64,000 nucleotides of DNA from positions 17,664,019-17,728,018 of the forward strand of contig CM030832.1 in assembly GCA_018105865.1 (NCBI GenBank), written 5' to 3'. This stretch comes from Metaphire vulgaris. Its lineage: Eukaryota > Annelida > Clitellata > Crassiclitellata > Megascolecidae. Below, piece after piece: positions 11,201-23,000 of this stretch. Each line of letters opens with the position of its first letter. The first letter of the stretch is position 1. Both the position numbers and the translations under genes were made by a program. A model generated the notes under the pieces. That model saw only the letters and a list, made by a program, of their open reading frames with translations. It had not been told where the DNA came from and did not search any database.

Positions 11201-11493
11201 ATTTTCAATGAAAATCTGATAATCAACGGTAAATTGATCTTTCTTTGAATCGGAAATATTGTGTAATATAACTTACGGGAATAATCGAAAAATAATCGCG
11301 ATTTCGATTATTTTTTCGACGATTATCGATTATTTCGATTTATTTAATAATCGTCTCGATTTCGATTTCGGTTTTTCCAAAAATCGCGATTTCGATTACG
11401 ATTTCGATTAATCGACCCACCTCTATTACGGAGAGGCGATGACTGGCATAACTGAAATTTGATATGTCCATAGACCAGCCAAACACAAAGAAC

Positions 11494-11903
11494 CAGTGGC
11501 GTAAATCTGGCGTCAACATGGAGGGGAGGGTTAAAATAACTTTTTAAAAGTTGACCCCAGAAATATAAAAATCCCCCTCCATTATGGGGGATATATCATA
11601 TTATGGTGGGAACTTAAAATCGCCCATGAAATAAGTCTTGACAAGAAAAAGGTCATCCTGATATTTTTCTATTTTCCCAGATCTCCAAATTACCCTGACA
11701 AGCAACTTTTAGAAAAGAAAAGGTCATCCGAAATGAGAGAATGCGGATTTGGCGTAATTCTGGTATCAACATCATGGGGTAGGATAGAATTTTTTTTACC
11801 ATATAGCCCAAAACATATGGGGGGTAATTGATACTCTGTCCCTGCCAACTAATTATTCGGGGGGACCGTCCCCGCCGTCTCCCGTGTTTTACGCCCATAC
11901 ATG
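11494..11903. mobile_element. hAT-like MITE, 410 bp
   Basis: It begins CAGTGGCGTAAATC and ends TTTTACGCCCATACATG. It is flanked by a perfect 8-bp duplication CAAAGAAC (11486-11493 and 11904-11911). Two variants of the 20-nt motif lie near 11637 and 11697. Confidence 0.85.
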
Positions 11904-12140
11904 CAAAGAACGTTGTACTTCTACCTGCTACTTTTGAACACGTTTACCAGAGAGTGTAGTTGACTGTTTAAATAGAAATATAACATTACTCTACAATAAG
12001 GTTTGCGCTATAGGTTTTGTGAGTGAGAGTGAGTATGTCAGTTTGATGATGTGTCTACTTCCGATGTTTTGTAAATAAAATCATTAATGTCTATGAATAA
12101 AATGGCTATTAATTTCTTTTGAGTGAGAATCTGTTGAGCA

Positions 12141-12181
12141 ATGGCAGGAACGAGGCTGAAAGTGTTGACTCTGAATTGCTG
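12141..12181 (+). CDS. SMPD2: SMPD2 exon 1
   Basis: Encodes MAGTRLKVLTLNC plus two bases of the next Trp codon; the donor is GTAACA. It carries the metal-binding Asn of the LNCW motif. Confidence 0.85.
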
Positions 12182-15100
12182 GTAACATTCAGTTCAGATC
12201 TAAATTCTTTAATATTGAAACATTTGCTTGATTTTGCAGCATAAATTAGCTGGACACTCGGGTAAACGATCCCGTTGATTAAGGTTGTGTAAACTTGTAA
12301 AGTCCCTTGAGGAAGTACTAAAAGCCAGCCTTTGGTGTAAAAAGAAAATTGCTAAAAGCCATAAGAAAGCAACGGCTTGAATTTTTCGGACATCCAATGA
12401 GAAAAGACGGGTTGGAAAATTTAGCCACAGGCCCACAGCAGACTAAGAAAAAGAGAAAAGAAAAGGGGAAAGAGCAAGACATGAATATTTTTAAAATGTT
12501 ATTCTCTGAATCTTTTTTTAATTTCTCAAATTTAAAAAAATGCAGAAAAGTCTGAAGGGCCGGCTGGCCGCATTGAACGTTCCCGCGGGCTGCCTTAGAT
12601 GATGTAATGTTGCATCGCATAATAAAATAAATTAAATTTGTGTAAAGTGCCTTTGATTTTGATCTATGTCATGTTTACGGCGCTATAAAAATTGTCAAAA
12701 ATAATAATAATAATACCATCATATGCACATCATCCAGAGTTTATTGCATCATTTTCTGATGAAATGCAGTACTACTGCTGTAAAGTACCATGTGGGAGTA
12801 AGATCTCAGCTGTATTGTAATGCTGTTTGCAATCCTCTCTGAATTCTCACAACTTGCCTCAATCGATTACCGTATCTACAGTGTTTGATAAAAGTAGATG
12901 GTGCAACTCAGGAGAAATGTATGCTTTGATGATGTGATATAAATAAAATGATTGTCACACAAGAGTGCCAGTTAATGTGAGACTTGAACTTCAGTTGTTG
13001 TCTGAATGCCATTGACCCTAACAAAGGGTTGATCAGCAGTATACTTAACTTAACAAATTTATAAGAATAAACTGTTAACTAAAGTACTGCTATTATTGAT
13101 GTTGTGGAAGAGTGTTAGCAGAACCGCCAAGAGAGGGGAGGCCAGGGGGCAATTGCACAGGGGCCCGGCAGCCTGCAGGGGGCCCAGGCTTGGTGATGAT
13201 GATGTATTAACAATAGCCTGAACCCTGAAAAAGACTGACAAACAAAAAGGTCATCTTCTCGTCATGAGCACAGGGGCCCGGCGAATGTCAGGTGTCCTGG
13301 GCCGATCATGTTAAGTAATCTCCTAAAAAGGATCAAGAAGCAAAAAAAGGTCATCAACACTTTTTCCCACTTGTGCTTGCTATGGGGACCTGGAATTCTG
13401 GTTTGAAAAAGACAAGCACAAAAAAGGTCATCAACTTTTTCACACACTTGTCAGGTCAGGGGTCCGTAACTATTTTTTGCACAAGGGCCCGGAAATTCTC
13501 TCGGTGACCCTGAGTGTGAGATCTTTACATTATATTATTTCAGCGAAGATTTGAAGTTCTTGAAAGAATTTTGCTCAAGGCTGTTAGATGAAACTTTTGT
13601 CATTTGATAAAAGTAGAGTGATAACTTCATGCAGATTTATGTTTCCCATTAATGACCATAAAGAATAAATCTATGTAGATGGCTATTTTGTGATCTAGGG
13701 GTGTTACCACAGTTCTTGCTTGTAAACTGCGCCCAGAGCGAATGCGAGCTATTGCTGAGGAATTATCAAAAGGAGAATATGATATTGTGATTCTACAGGA
13801 GGTTCGTTGACCTTTAAAATTTGTACTGTCTAGTGGAGTGTTAAAATGCACTTATTATCTGTAGTTGTTTGTATGATTAATGTATTTTCTAAAAATATTC
13901 CAGCATGACATGCTGGTTAGTTATTTTTATGCTGTTAGATGCTGTTAGTTATTTTTATAAATATCCTGTTTGAAGAAATGTCAGATTCTGTTAGATGTTT
14001 GGACAAAGTATGTCATGTAGTCCAGCCATCTAAAGAACAGCATTAAATATTTGCAAGTGGGCAACAGCATGAATTGATTGCTCACATTTTAATGCATGTA
14101 AAGGTACCTACCTCCTCATGATGACAGATTCTATTGAGATTATAACATAACTAAAATCTTTAAAAATTTCCAACAATATTTCACTTGCATGAAAAAGTTG
14201 ATGAAAAACAGTTTTCATGCATATAACTACTTATTATACCAGAGGTGTGATTCTAATAATGGTTGACAACTGATTCATTGGTATGCACAGGCTTTTTGAT
14301 GCATCAGTGGATAATGCATGTGTGTGTATGTATGTATGTATGTATGTATATATATATATTATATATACATACATTATGCACACACTTATATACATACACA
14401 GTGGCGTATTTACCATTGGGCCATGGCCCCCCCTTTGGTCTTGGCCTAGCCTGTCCCCAGACCCCCATCATAGGCTCACGCTTTGCGCTCGCCATGGGCA
14501 GGCCCCCCCTTACCAAAATTCTAAATACGCTACTGTACATATAAATGTATACATATGTGGAGTGTCAAAGCATCTGACACATATGTAAATATCTCCAATT
14601 TTTAAACACATTTAAAAGAAAGAAAAAGCTTTATAACCAAATAATGAAATGAAATACTAGTAAATAAACATACTCAATAGACTAACCAATAATTAGTATT
14701 TAAATTATCTTTTAGTCTGCCATTATTATTTTACCTATCATACAGTATCATTATTAACCCTTTTGCTACTAAACCCTTTGGCCCAAAGGGTTAAAAAACC
14801 TAGGGTGTCCAGGGCACAGCAATGGTATTTAGACACACTAATAGGTGGTTCTCAGTGATAATTTCACTTTACTATGCTGGTATGGGGGTAGGGTTGCCAT
14901 AGTAACGAAAGGGTTGATTAATATTAATAAGATACCTACTAGCAGGAGCACCATTCCCTTCTGGTATCTTTTTTTCAACTCGTCAAGATTAAACTAATAT
15001 CATGTGATAACTAATAATGCAAAATGACTTAAACATATTTTATTATTTTATTATTTAAATAACTATGAAGTATCTATTTTATTTTTATGTACAGCTATAT

Positions 15101-18100
15101 TCTATTAACGATCACTGTTTTCTATATTTATTAATCTTCATTTCTATGATTAGTTATTTAAATGGTCAGTGACTCAATATATTTTACAATATGACTTTTA
15201 TGTTTTTGTTTTGAGTTTTTGAGTTGAAAAATAAACTTCTGTTCTGTCCTGTTAAATGTGGAAAGTCATGTTTGTGTGGAAATGACAACAATTTTATTTG
15301 AGGAAACATTTGCAGTTGAATAACTACTGGTTAATTAATTGCTGCATGGCTGCTTTGATATAGGATGTGGCTTAACTTAAATCAAAGATGGATATTTGAT
15401 CACACAAAATCTAATGGTCAAGTTCATGTTGATAATTTTAATGCATAATTATTTTTACCTCTTGTGACAGATTTGGGCTCAGGATGATTATGAGAAACTG
15501 TGTGCAAGGATTCTGTCAGCGCTACCTTACACCCATTATTTTCACAGGTATGTTCTACATTGTCAGTTGTTGGTCTGACTATTTTTTGTTGCTATCTAAA
15601 TTTTGGTCGTCATTTGTATTTTCTGTAATATTTCTTCATGTGATATTCATAATGTAGAATCATTGAAAGTGATAAAGACAATGAAGGACAAGGATTTGAG
15701 AAATAATATATATATAGAGACACAGATTGTAGAATTTAAAATACACAGTCCAGACTTGTTAATGATGATTTGTAAGTAAGACAGTATTTGAAAGTTTTAA
15801 AATTCATAATAGACTTCATTATCTACATGTGCTGCCAACTGTCAACATTCAAGGATTCATGAAACATGATATTTAGTGCAGCTACAAAAGTTTTGAAAAT
15901 AAGAATGGAGAGAACTGGCAGAATTTTTGTGGTTGTTTTAGCATAGTCTCAATATCCAGAACCTATTAACACTGAAGGAAGAAAGATTGTGTGACTTAAT
16001 GTGTGTTAGTGTGAATTAGTTGTATGACAGCAATGAGTTGTCATATTATATAAGTGACTATAATCAGTAATAGTATAGTAAAGTTAATCAAACTCTGCTT
16101 GTTTTGCAATGCACGGTTTTAGCAGTGGCTTTTTGTAGTGGAAACTTTGGATGTGGCATTTGTATCTTCTCAAAGTATATGATTCTTGAGACTTTCCACT
16201 TTCGGTATACGCTGAATGGATATGCGCACAAGATTTTCCATGGAGACTGGTTTTGTGGCAAATCAATTTGCCTCGCCAAGATTCAGATTGGAGATTTACT
16301 TGCTAATGTCTATGGAACACATGTTAGTTGAGCACTCACCTTCACTACAATATTGAGAGAAGTGAATAGATAACTATAGATTAATCTACTGTAGATGCAT
16401 GCTAGTTAAATTTTGAAATTCTCCATTATCAATGTTATTGTTATTAAGATATGTTGATTATAGTGTTTCTCTGATGTTCAACATATTATCTCGCTACAAA
16501 TGGCATTTAACTCTGACTTAAAACTGCTGTTGGCTTCCATTCCCAACTGATGATTTGTTGCCAGTAGTACTAAGATTGACATTAAATTAAGAGATTTTGA
16601 TGAGTTGTTGTTTTGAAAGACTTGTGAAATATTAAAAACTTTAATATTGTGCTTAAGGATATTTCTAGTTGGTGTTGGCCAGAATTACTAAATGAAATAT
16701 TTTGGCCTTCAAATAAAAACTAATATGATATTGTGAACAGTAGAGTTGATGAATGGTAATCCAATAATTGGTTTTGCCCATTTGTATACTGACACTCAAT
16801 ATTTAAACATTTAATATATTGATTATTGCGTTAATTCCTGATGCAGAGTAGAATTTATTGATTCCATAAAGCGATCAATCTTCAACGTTTCAGAAAGACA
16901 ATTGCTTCTTACCACAAGGGCTGTAATATTTATGATCCTAGTTTGTTAGTTTGCCTGTAACTGAAATCTTATAGAAGCTTTAACAATAATTGTAAAAAAA
17001 TTAATACCATTTAAGCAAATTGTCAATAAATTTATCATTTCATTTTTATATGGCATTAATGATGGCTTGAATGTTGTTTAACTGCTTATAGCTGCATGCC
17101 CAGTACCATGAACCAGACAACTATGAGGCCCATCGAATTGCCCAGAGCTTTGAAATGAGTCAGTTCATCAGAAACACTAGCGAGTCATGTGATCTAGTCA
17201 TTGTTGGTGGAGATTTCAATTTCCGCCCAGATCAGCTTGGCTACAATATTATTCGCTACAACGGGAATCTCTATGATTCATGGATTGAGCGTGTCAGTGG
17301 AATTTCATATGTCTAAATTTGTCAAAATCGTTTGAATGTCGATGCTTAATTTCTTTTATTGTCATCTTAAAGTCATAGAAATTATCACAGTGAATATGGT
17401 TTGTGCTGATCAATTTGTATTTGCTTGAAATATGTTCAATACTGTATTTACTCGATTATTGTTGCACATTTTATGTCTTGTCTTTAACTGTCTTCGCTCT
17501 GAAGACTAGCTGCATTGTGGACTGTCTTCTTCCATGTGCTACAGTCTTCTGCTCTTCATGTCGCCTGCTCTATAGCGAATCCTGTCCATTCGTTGATGTT
17601 GTCTTTCCACTTTTTCTTGGTCTGCCTCTTTTCATGGACCTAGCATTGTGCCTTGTATTCTTTCTTTCTCAAGACATCCTGTTTTGTTCGCACAAATTGT
17701 CCACAGTAATTCATCTTTCTTTTCTTAAACTGTTTTTTGTAGGATTCTTTGAACCCTTGCTTTATCCATTACCTATGCATTCGTTTACGTTTTATGTAGA
17801 CTATAGAAATTGATAAAAACTCTATGCCTTTTGACTGTACAGTGTACAGTAATTGAATTTTGCTTATGCTGTAATCAATTGGCCGTGTATCACTATTTAA
17901 TTCAATTTTGTTCATTCTGGAATGCTTTTAAGCCAGTGACAACACCCTTTGCAGTTATTTGTTTATTCAGAAAGAGAAGCCAGATGACGTGATGGCAGAG
18001 ACAACAAGCGATCGACCTGACAATTCGTTCACACCAGCATTTGCGAAAGTCCTTTATCCAAAGGGAATTCGTATTGATTACCTTATGTACAGACCAAATA

Positions 18101-19089
18101 GCGGTTAGAACAAATCTTTGGCTGGAAAAACAGTATTTATTCTAGAAGTGTGTCAGTGGAATAAGCTAAAATGCATTAGGATTACAAGATTTTACAGGTT
18201 GATTTTTCATTTTCTGATTCTTCAATAGTTTTGTCTTGTGACATTGTTTCCCTTACATGAATTATGTACACAGATAATTATAAGCTTCCATATTTTGTAA
18301 ATGACTATGACAGAGAAAGCTAAATCATATTTGAAACTCCAATATTAGATATTTGATTGTTTGCTTTTATCTGGACGAGTCTTCTCTTATTCAGGTGTTG
18401 ATGTTGTCTGTGAGACATGTTACCTGACAATGAGAAAGGTTCCTGGCCAGGACTACAATTATTCTGATCATGAAGGAGTGGCTGCTGTGTTCACCGTTAA
18501 AAAGAACATCACTGGTGAGGCTTTTCTTATAGGAAGTTACAAAATTAGATGAGAGTTTATGATCAGTCCATTAAGGTTTGATTTTAAACAAGTATTGAAT
18601 ATATAATTGTTTCCAGTACACAAAAAATCTTCATAACATCAACAACTGTTAATGTCTTTCAGTGCAGCTAAACTTACACTTGTTTTCTTTAATGTATCTA
18701 TTCTGAATTTAAACTTTATGCAAATACATTTATGTAAAATCAAGAGCAATGTATTTGCAGCAATGGGAAAGGCGAGAGAATTGCAGGAAATTGAGAAACA
18801 TCTCAGTGATGCCATTGGCAGCTTGGATCACGGTGTACAATTAGTCAAGTCAAGCAGAGTTTTCTATTCGGTTCTGGTGCTGCTCTGTGTTGTTGCTATT
18901 TCATTTTCATCCGATTTCCAACTTCCATTTGTCCCCAACTTCATTTTTGCACTTTTTCACGTTGCACTGATAATTTTCCTCTGCTTCTGCATTTGGATGG
19001 CTCGTATCGGAAACGACCGTGAGATGAATGGCTTTAAGGCCGCTAAGAAAGACGTTAACAACTTGATCAAATCACTTCACATGAAATGA
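12141..19089 (+). CDS. SMPD2: Neutral sphingomyelinase (sphingomyelin phosphodiesterase 2, nSMase1 type), complete
   Basis: Mg-dependent phosphodiesterase that cleaves sphingomyelin to ceramide and phosphocholine (family knowledge). Eight exons (12141-12181, 13699-13801, 15471-15547, 16139-16322, 17092-17292, 17971-18103, 18395-18514, 18761-19089) join in frame with GT-AG introns and give 395 aa, close to the usual 410-420. The endonuclease/exonuclease/phosphatase fold is intact: Asn12 in TLNCW, Glu48 in VILQE, Asp176/Asn178 in GGDFNF and Asp271/His272 in SDHEG occupy the metal-binding and catalytic positions. Two membrane helices follow, about 320-336 and 346-367, as in vertebrate nSMase1. 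The start is the first ATG of exon 1, immediately before the conserved LNCW. Introns contain LINE, hAT-like and piggyBac-like insertions. The gene is convergent with GLG1. Confidence 0.93.
12330..12712 (+). mobile_element. LINE 3' fragment in SMPD2 intron 1
   Basis: RLEFFGHPMRKDGLENLATG is the typical C-terminal stretch of an endonuclease-reverse transcriptase. The fragment ends with CATGTTTACGGCGCTATAAA and an AAT repeat tail at 12701-12714. A related 3' end (TTTACGGCACTATAAAA) occurs at about 61060. Confidence 0.6.
13119..13512. mobile_element. hAT-like MITE, 394 bp, SMPD2 intron 1
   Basis: Flanks AGTGTTAG (13111-13118) and AGTGTGAG (13513-13520) match at 7 of 8 positions. Ends are CAGAACCGCCAAGAGAG and CTCTCGGTGACCCTG, imperfectly inverted. 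It contains three copies of the recurring motif (near 13231, 13331 and 13411) and GGGGCCCGG tracts. A shorter relative is at 30681-30920. Confidence 0.75.
13699..13801 (+). CDS. SMPD2: SMPD2 exon 2
   Basis: The acceptor ATCTAG completes the Trp codon. The exon encodes GVTTVLACKLRPERMRAIAE and onward to VILQE, ending in phase 0 at donor GTTCGT. The Glu of LQE is the metal ligand. Confidence 0.88.
14399..14535. mobile_element. hAT-like MITE, 137 bp, SMPD2 intron 2
   Basis: Ends CAGTGGCGTATTTA and TAAATACGCTACTG are inverted. Flanks TACATACA and TACATATA match at 7 of 8 positions. It shares the CAGTGGCGTA terminus with the element at 11494. No 20-nt motif is present. Confidence 0.8.
14758..14913. 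mobile_element. piggyBac-like MITE, SMPD2 intron 2
   Basis: CCCTTTTGCTACTA at the left and TAGTAACGAAAGGG at the right are inverted ends. The left flank is TTAA; the right flank is TTGA, a one-base decay of TTAA. An internal TTTGGCCCAAAGGG palindrome follows the left end. Confidence 0.6.
15471..15547 (+). CDS. SMPD2: SMPD2 exon 3
   Basis: Encodes IWAQDDYEKLC through THYFH, between acceptor TGACAG and donor GTATGT, ending in phase 2. Confidence 0.88.
16139..16322 (+). CDS. SMPD2: SMPD2 exon 4
   Basis: Acceptor TTTTTGTAG gives the junction HSGNFGCGICIFSK. The exon includes YTLNGYAHKIFHGDWFCGK and ends VYGTH in phase 0 at donor GTTAGT. Upstream AG dinucleotides at 16122 and 16125 would place a TAG in frame and are rejected. 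Confidence 0.88.
17092..17292 (+). CDS. SMPD2: SMPD2 exon 5
   Basis: 67 codons in phase 0, starting LHAQYHEPDNYEAHR and containing the catalytic GGDFNF. The donor is GTCAGT. Confidence 0.9.
17495..17725 (-). mobile_element. LINE 3' fragment in SMPD2 intron 5
   Basis: The minus strand encodes RGRPRKKWKDNINEW-type sequence followed by RAEDCSTWKKTVHNAAS. This is the characteristic C-terminus of endonuclease-reverse transcriptases, with an in-frame stop and frameshifts. It explains the long plus-strand open frame at 17403-17813, which is its antisense shadow. Confidence 0.65.
17971..18103 (+). CDS. SMPD2: SMPD2 exon 6
   Basis: Encodes KEKPDDVMAETTSDRPDN through RIDYLMYRPNS. The last residues correspond to the RIDYVLYK segment of vertebrate nSMase1. 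It ends in phase 1. Confidence 0.9.
18395..18514 (+). CDS. SMPD2: SMPD2 exon 7
   Basis: Encodes GVDVVCETCYLT through NYSDHEGVAAVFTVKK, holding the catalytic Asp-His pair. The donor is GTGAGG, phase 1. Confidence 0.9.
18761..19089 (+). CDS. SMPD2: SMPD2 exon 8 (terminal)
   Basis: Acceptor ATTTGCAG. Encodes an amphipathic stretch (MGKARELQEIEKHLSDAIGS) and two hydrophobic segments, then a basic tail ending SLHMK and a TGA. Both membrane anchors of the enzyme are in this exon. Confidence 0.92.
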
Positions 19090-19225
19090 ATAGAAATGTT
19101 GATTAATTCCAGTGGAATGAACTAGATTAGAATTTTCAACTTCTTTAAGCATTTTTGACTAATTTATTTTGCAATTTTTGTACAAGTAATGCTGATTTAA
19201 ACATTGATTTGTTTGTGAATTGTGA

Positions 19226-19231
19226 ATTAAA
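19226..19231 (+). terminator. Candidate SMPD2 polyadenylation signal
   Basis: ATTAAA about 137 bases after the SMPD2 stop; no AATAAA was noticed nearer. A second ATTAAA lies near 19298. The choice is a guess without transcripts. Confidence 0.25.
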
Positions 19232-19583
19232 TATCCTATGTGCAAAGAATATTTTATCTCTGTTGTCAGTGTTGTTTTCTCTTGCAAATGAAGTAAATGA
19301 ATTAAAATAAGGAAATACACAGGTGGCCAATTTAAACTGTTGTTAAATTGTAACTGTCACCAGTTACTACCATTGCATGGCTGCAGCGATTGTCACTACT
19401 GTTGAAAACAGTGTACAAAATGAAAAAACCATGCGGCCCTCTGCATGTTTATCAAAATTTATAATGGCCCCGTTGTAACAAAAGGCTGGCCACTCCTGGT
19501 GTAATACGAAAGTATTTGAGATACGGGCCATATATGGTGTAACTGGCAATATGAATACTGTGGACACTGCATCTCAGCTCTTA

Positions 19584-19710
19584 GGGCTCATCCATATAGT
19601 ACGTACGCAAAAAGTCGGATTTTCAACTCCCCCATTGCACACAGCATACATAGGAAAAATCTCCAAAATCCGACCTCCCCTCGGTGCATTCGCACTATAT
19701 GGATGGACCC
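19584..19710. mobile_element. MITE with GGGCTCATCC ends
   Basis: Left end GGGCTCATCCATATAGTACG and right end CACTATATGGATGGACCC are inverted; TTA flanks both sides (19581-19583, 19711-19713). A three-base TTA/TAA duplication and GGG-starting ends suggest a PIF/Harbinger-like group. Relatives are at 3248-3322 and about 63005-63117. Confidence 0.75.
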
Positions 19711-19876
19711 TTACTTGGAGCACTTACAGTTGACAGATGAATTTGACATGGTGTTCTTAAGATAATGTTGCAATACTGTAGTTTACTGGATGCAAATTCA
19801 TTTGATAGTGAATATAAAATTGAAATCTTAGGTGATATCTACTTTGTGTATATTGACATACAGGATGCAACTATAG

Positions 19877-20001
19877 GAAAGACGAGAGAATTGCAGGAAA
19901 TTGAGAAACATCTCAGTGGTGCCATTGGCAGCTTGGATCACGGTGTAGAATTAGTCAAGGCGAACAGAGCTTATTTTTCAACCCAAAACCTGCCAAAGTG
20001 A
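19877..20001 (+). pseudogene. Partial duplicate of SMPD2 exon 8, possible alternative last exon
   Basis: After a TATAG acceptor-like site, the sequence reads GKTRELQEIEKHLSGAIGS and on through LDHGVELVK, nearly identical to the start of exon 8. It then diverges after about 100 bases and stops (ending NLPK) before either membrane segment. The frame from the TATAG site matches the phase of exon 7, so a spliced product would be possible and would lack the anchors. It could equally be a dead duplicate. Confidence 0.6.
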
Positions 20002-20009
20002 ATTATTTA

Positions 20010-23000
20010 ATGCCCTTATGTTACTTGACAAATCAGTGACTATGGTGTTTTAAAAGTTCTTTATTATCTTATATGGGCCTGTTGCATTCTTGCTTCATGA
20101 ACCATTCACCATATCCCACAGTTGTCCCCTTTTACATAGACCACTTGCTCTATGCCCGTGTAGACATTATAAATTTATCTGGTGCTACTAAATTGGAAAG
20201 AAAAAGTAGTATAAATACAATCTGTCCACCCTTCCATATCACTAATCAAATAGAAAAACTCGTATATTTGATATATATAATATATTTTATATAATTTACA
20301 TATGCAGCAAGAGCTAACAAAAATGAATACCAGTACATAGAATATTATATATCAACTAACAATAAACAAATTAGACTCAAAATCTCTTTTACAGTAAACA
20401 AATACAAACTGGCAACTTGGTAATGGAACTGTTATAGGACAATGATTTCTCCAGTGAAATTAAGCAAAGCCATAGTGTTGTCTATGGTTTGTATGTGAAT
20501 GGATATGACAAATACCTAACAAAAACTACAGTGAGACACCCAGTCTTTATATAAGACACTAAAGGAGAAATCTCCTCGACAGCGTCCAGTATTGACAGTT
20601 AAGGACTAAGGTCAATGTAAGTTGTCAATACTGTATATGTCGTGCTCTTCTACAGATGACTTTACTGTTGGACATGTATACAGGCCAATAGCTGCCACTT
20701 AGGGCTAAATGTCAGATAAATTGCTATAGCAGCACTTATTTAACCATTTTCATTTTATCTAGTGACAAAAGGTTTTACTAACAGCACAACTACAATGTTT
20801 AGAAAGACAAAACAATAGCACTCATGAATGCAGAACTGGAATGAACAAAATGTTGCATCCAGGTAGAATTCAGCTTTGGGGTGTTTAATGTTTGGGTTAA
20901 GAAATCCAATTAATAAAAACTGGCATTTTAGATGTTTTTTTCTAAAAACTCCAACTTTCAAACACTAATAAAACTAGAAATTTAAAAAATCAGATGCCAA
21001 ACTTTACTAAAAACATTAGTTAACAATATCTTTGCTTTTTACACTCAAACTAGCAACAATAAAGCAAATTCAAAATTGTAAAACTGTATAGAGAAGACAT
21101 AGACATTTGAAAGGAGAACATACATTTGTTAACCCCTTTACCGTTTAACGTGAGCCAGACTCTGGTTACGTTATCGACGCTTAACCATTTATCCCGAGAG
21201 TGACTCATGTAGTACATTCGAAGCCAACAGCTAACTGTTGCACACGAGTCTTGCTCATTATAATATATATGCATTTAGTATCATTTATTCACCAGATGGT
21301 GCTTATTTTTTTAATATTTTTGCTGTTAGCTCTAGAAAATCACTTTTCCAACCCGACCGCTTGGACTTTGCCTCTAATGGCAGTGACTTGACAACAGATT
21401 TGTTGCTATGAGGTCATATTCCTTCAGAAAGTGGGGATACATCACCTTAAATCAAAAGCAAATCTAAATAGAATAAAAGCAAAGTGATAAAGGGATACTA
21501 AATCTGACCTTTATATCAATTTTTTAAGTCTCCTTAGCTTCTACACTTCAAAATCGGAAGTACAGTATTTAAAATATTTTGAAGTAATGTGTTGCTGTAC
21601 TAAAATAAATGGCCGCCATGGTAGCGGATTCAAAAATTTTAATGAGCAGTATAGGAGGTTAAAAGCAGAAATGAAAAAAAACTGAAATGCATATGAATTC
21701 AAAAGAACAAGTCAATTTAAGAAAACAGACTACAACGGCAGCAGTTTAAACAGATTCTGTACTCCTTGGATTAGCTGAGTTGCTGCTGCATTGCATATAA
21801 CAGCTTGCACAGCTGTGCAGAAGAGTTGAAATGGTTATTCAAGAAAGCAAGAATATACACATTACCAGGAAACTTCTTTATGGATATTTAAACACTTCAG
21901 GGTGCATATAGAATAATGTTGAACCAAAATTTGTGCAAAAATTTAAAAAATCTATCCTTCATAAGCATCTAACATTATCAACATGAATTCAAATCATGAA
22001 TTCAAGAGTGAATATTATATAATCATAGCATTTTCTGATTACATATGATCAGTAGTATAGCAGATACCATATGTAGTACCTTTCTTTTTACATTATGCCT
22101 GAAGTATCATAGATCAAGTGATTCTTAAAGCCTGGGGTCTTGTCGCCATGATCAATAACATCATCACTAAAAAATAAAGTTATAAAGATTTGCATTAAGG
22201 AAAAGGCAACTGCTACATAGAGCATTTCACTTTTTCTCTCAAAATTTGAAATCTACTTAACTTTCAAATTGACTAAACAAACTGAAATGTTGAAACATTG
22301 AACTTTTGTCCACTGTAGCAGTATAGATTCCTACACATCTCTAAAATGCCTCACTTATATTCTGATAGCATATAAAAAGATGATAGCAGTTAATTAGTTG
22401 CCCTTTAAAGCTGATAATCTGTGGGTTTTACAATGCATGGAAAAAGACTTCTCAAACGTTTTAACTTTTAATATACAATTCAAAAAGCTGCATTGCCAAA
22501 GCATAGCACAATACAAGTAAAAATATTTTTTTAAACATCCACTTTGGTGCAGTACCATAAGTTAATGAGAACTGCATGGGAAGCAGTGAATTTAGCAATA
22601 GCAAAACATTGACAGTGGCAGCTGAAATAAATTAGACAACATAGACAAGAATGACCAACTCAACTGTGTAATAGGAGCTCAAAAAAGAGCAAAACCAGTA
22701 GCAACCAAATGAAGATATGAGACTTTAAAAATAGATGATATTGCAGATTCAGTTAGAAGACATTGAAAAGAATTGGCTTCCACATATCGAGCGGAAAAAT
22801 TCAGAATGTAACTACACTGAGGAAAATGACTGGACATAAGCTGGATGGAAGTAACAAATAAATATATGAACAGACTTCTAATGGAGGCATCATATGCTCA
22901 AGATATAAAGCTATAAAGAAAGACAATAACTGATAACTGTTGACCTGTGGAAGCAAATGAGGAATGGGATCATCTACATTGCTCATTGGTCCCTAACAGC

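Larger units (their letters stand above)
10014..11425. mobile_element. DNA element with GGTCGATTA ends, multiply invaded
   Basis: The left edge GGTCGATTACGATTATTTTT and the right edge, ending ATTAATCGACCCACC, form inverted ends rich in CGATTA/TCGAT repeats. This is a layout seen in several hAT-type elements. Its interior has been invaded by a copy of the 4201-type element (10070-10850), which itself holds the hAT-like element 10200-10597, and by a LINE fragment (10830-11200, minus strand). No own transposase was recognised. Confidence 0.5.
9690..11485. repeat. Interspersed repeat, copy B, split by nested insertions
   Basis: Homologous to 7940-8540 (see the landmarks there). Its left part is 9690-10013 and its right part resumes at about 11430 with CATAACTGAAATTTGATAT. 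The 1.4 kb between is an inserted element (10014-11425), and the right part is followed by another hAT-like insertion at 11494. Confidence 0.55.

Noticed and set aside
14234..14588. Several overlapping Tyr/Ile-rich open frames on both strands
   Set aside because: They are produced by GTAT/TA simple sequence and a hAT-like MITE; no domain or coding signature.
16104..16331. Open frame starting MQCTVLAVAF as an independent small gene
   Set aside because: Its body is SMPD2 exon 4 and its first residues are intron sequence upstream of the acceptor.
17403..17813. 136-codon plus-strand open frame, hydrophobic
   Set aside because: It lies in SMPD2 intron 5 and is the antisense of a LINE C-terminus readable on the minus strand.
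18652..18760. Upstream extension of the SMPD2 last exon
   Set aside because: Exon 7 phase and the ATTTGCAG acceptor at 18760 fix the exon start; the extension is intron read-through.
21131..21190. Complete piggyBac-like MITE
   Set aside because: Only one TTAACCCC end is present; the second end and TTAA flank could not be found.
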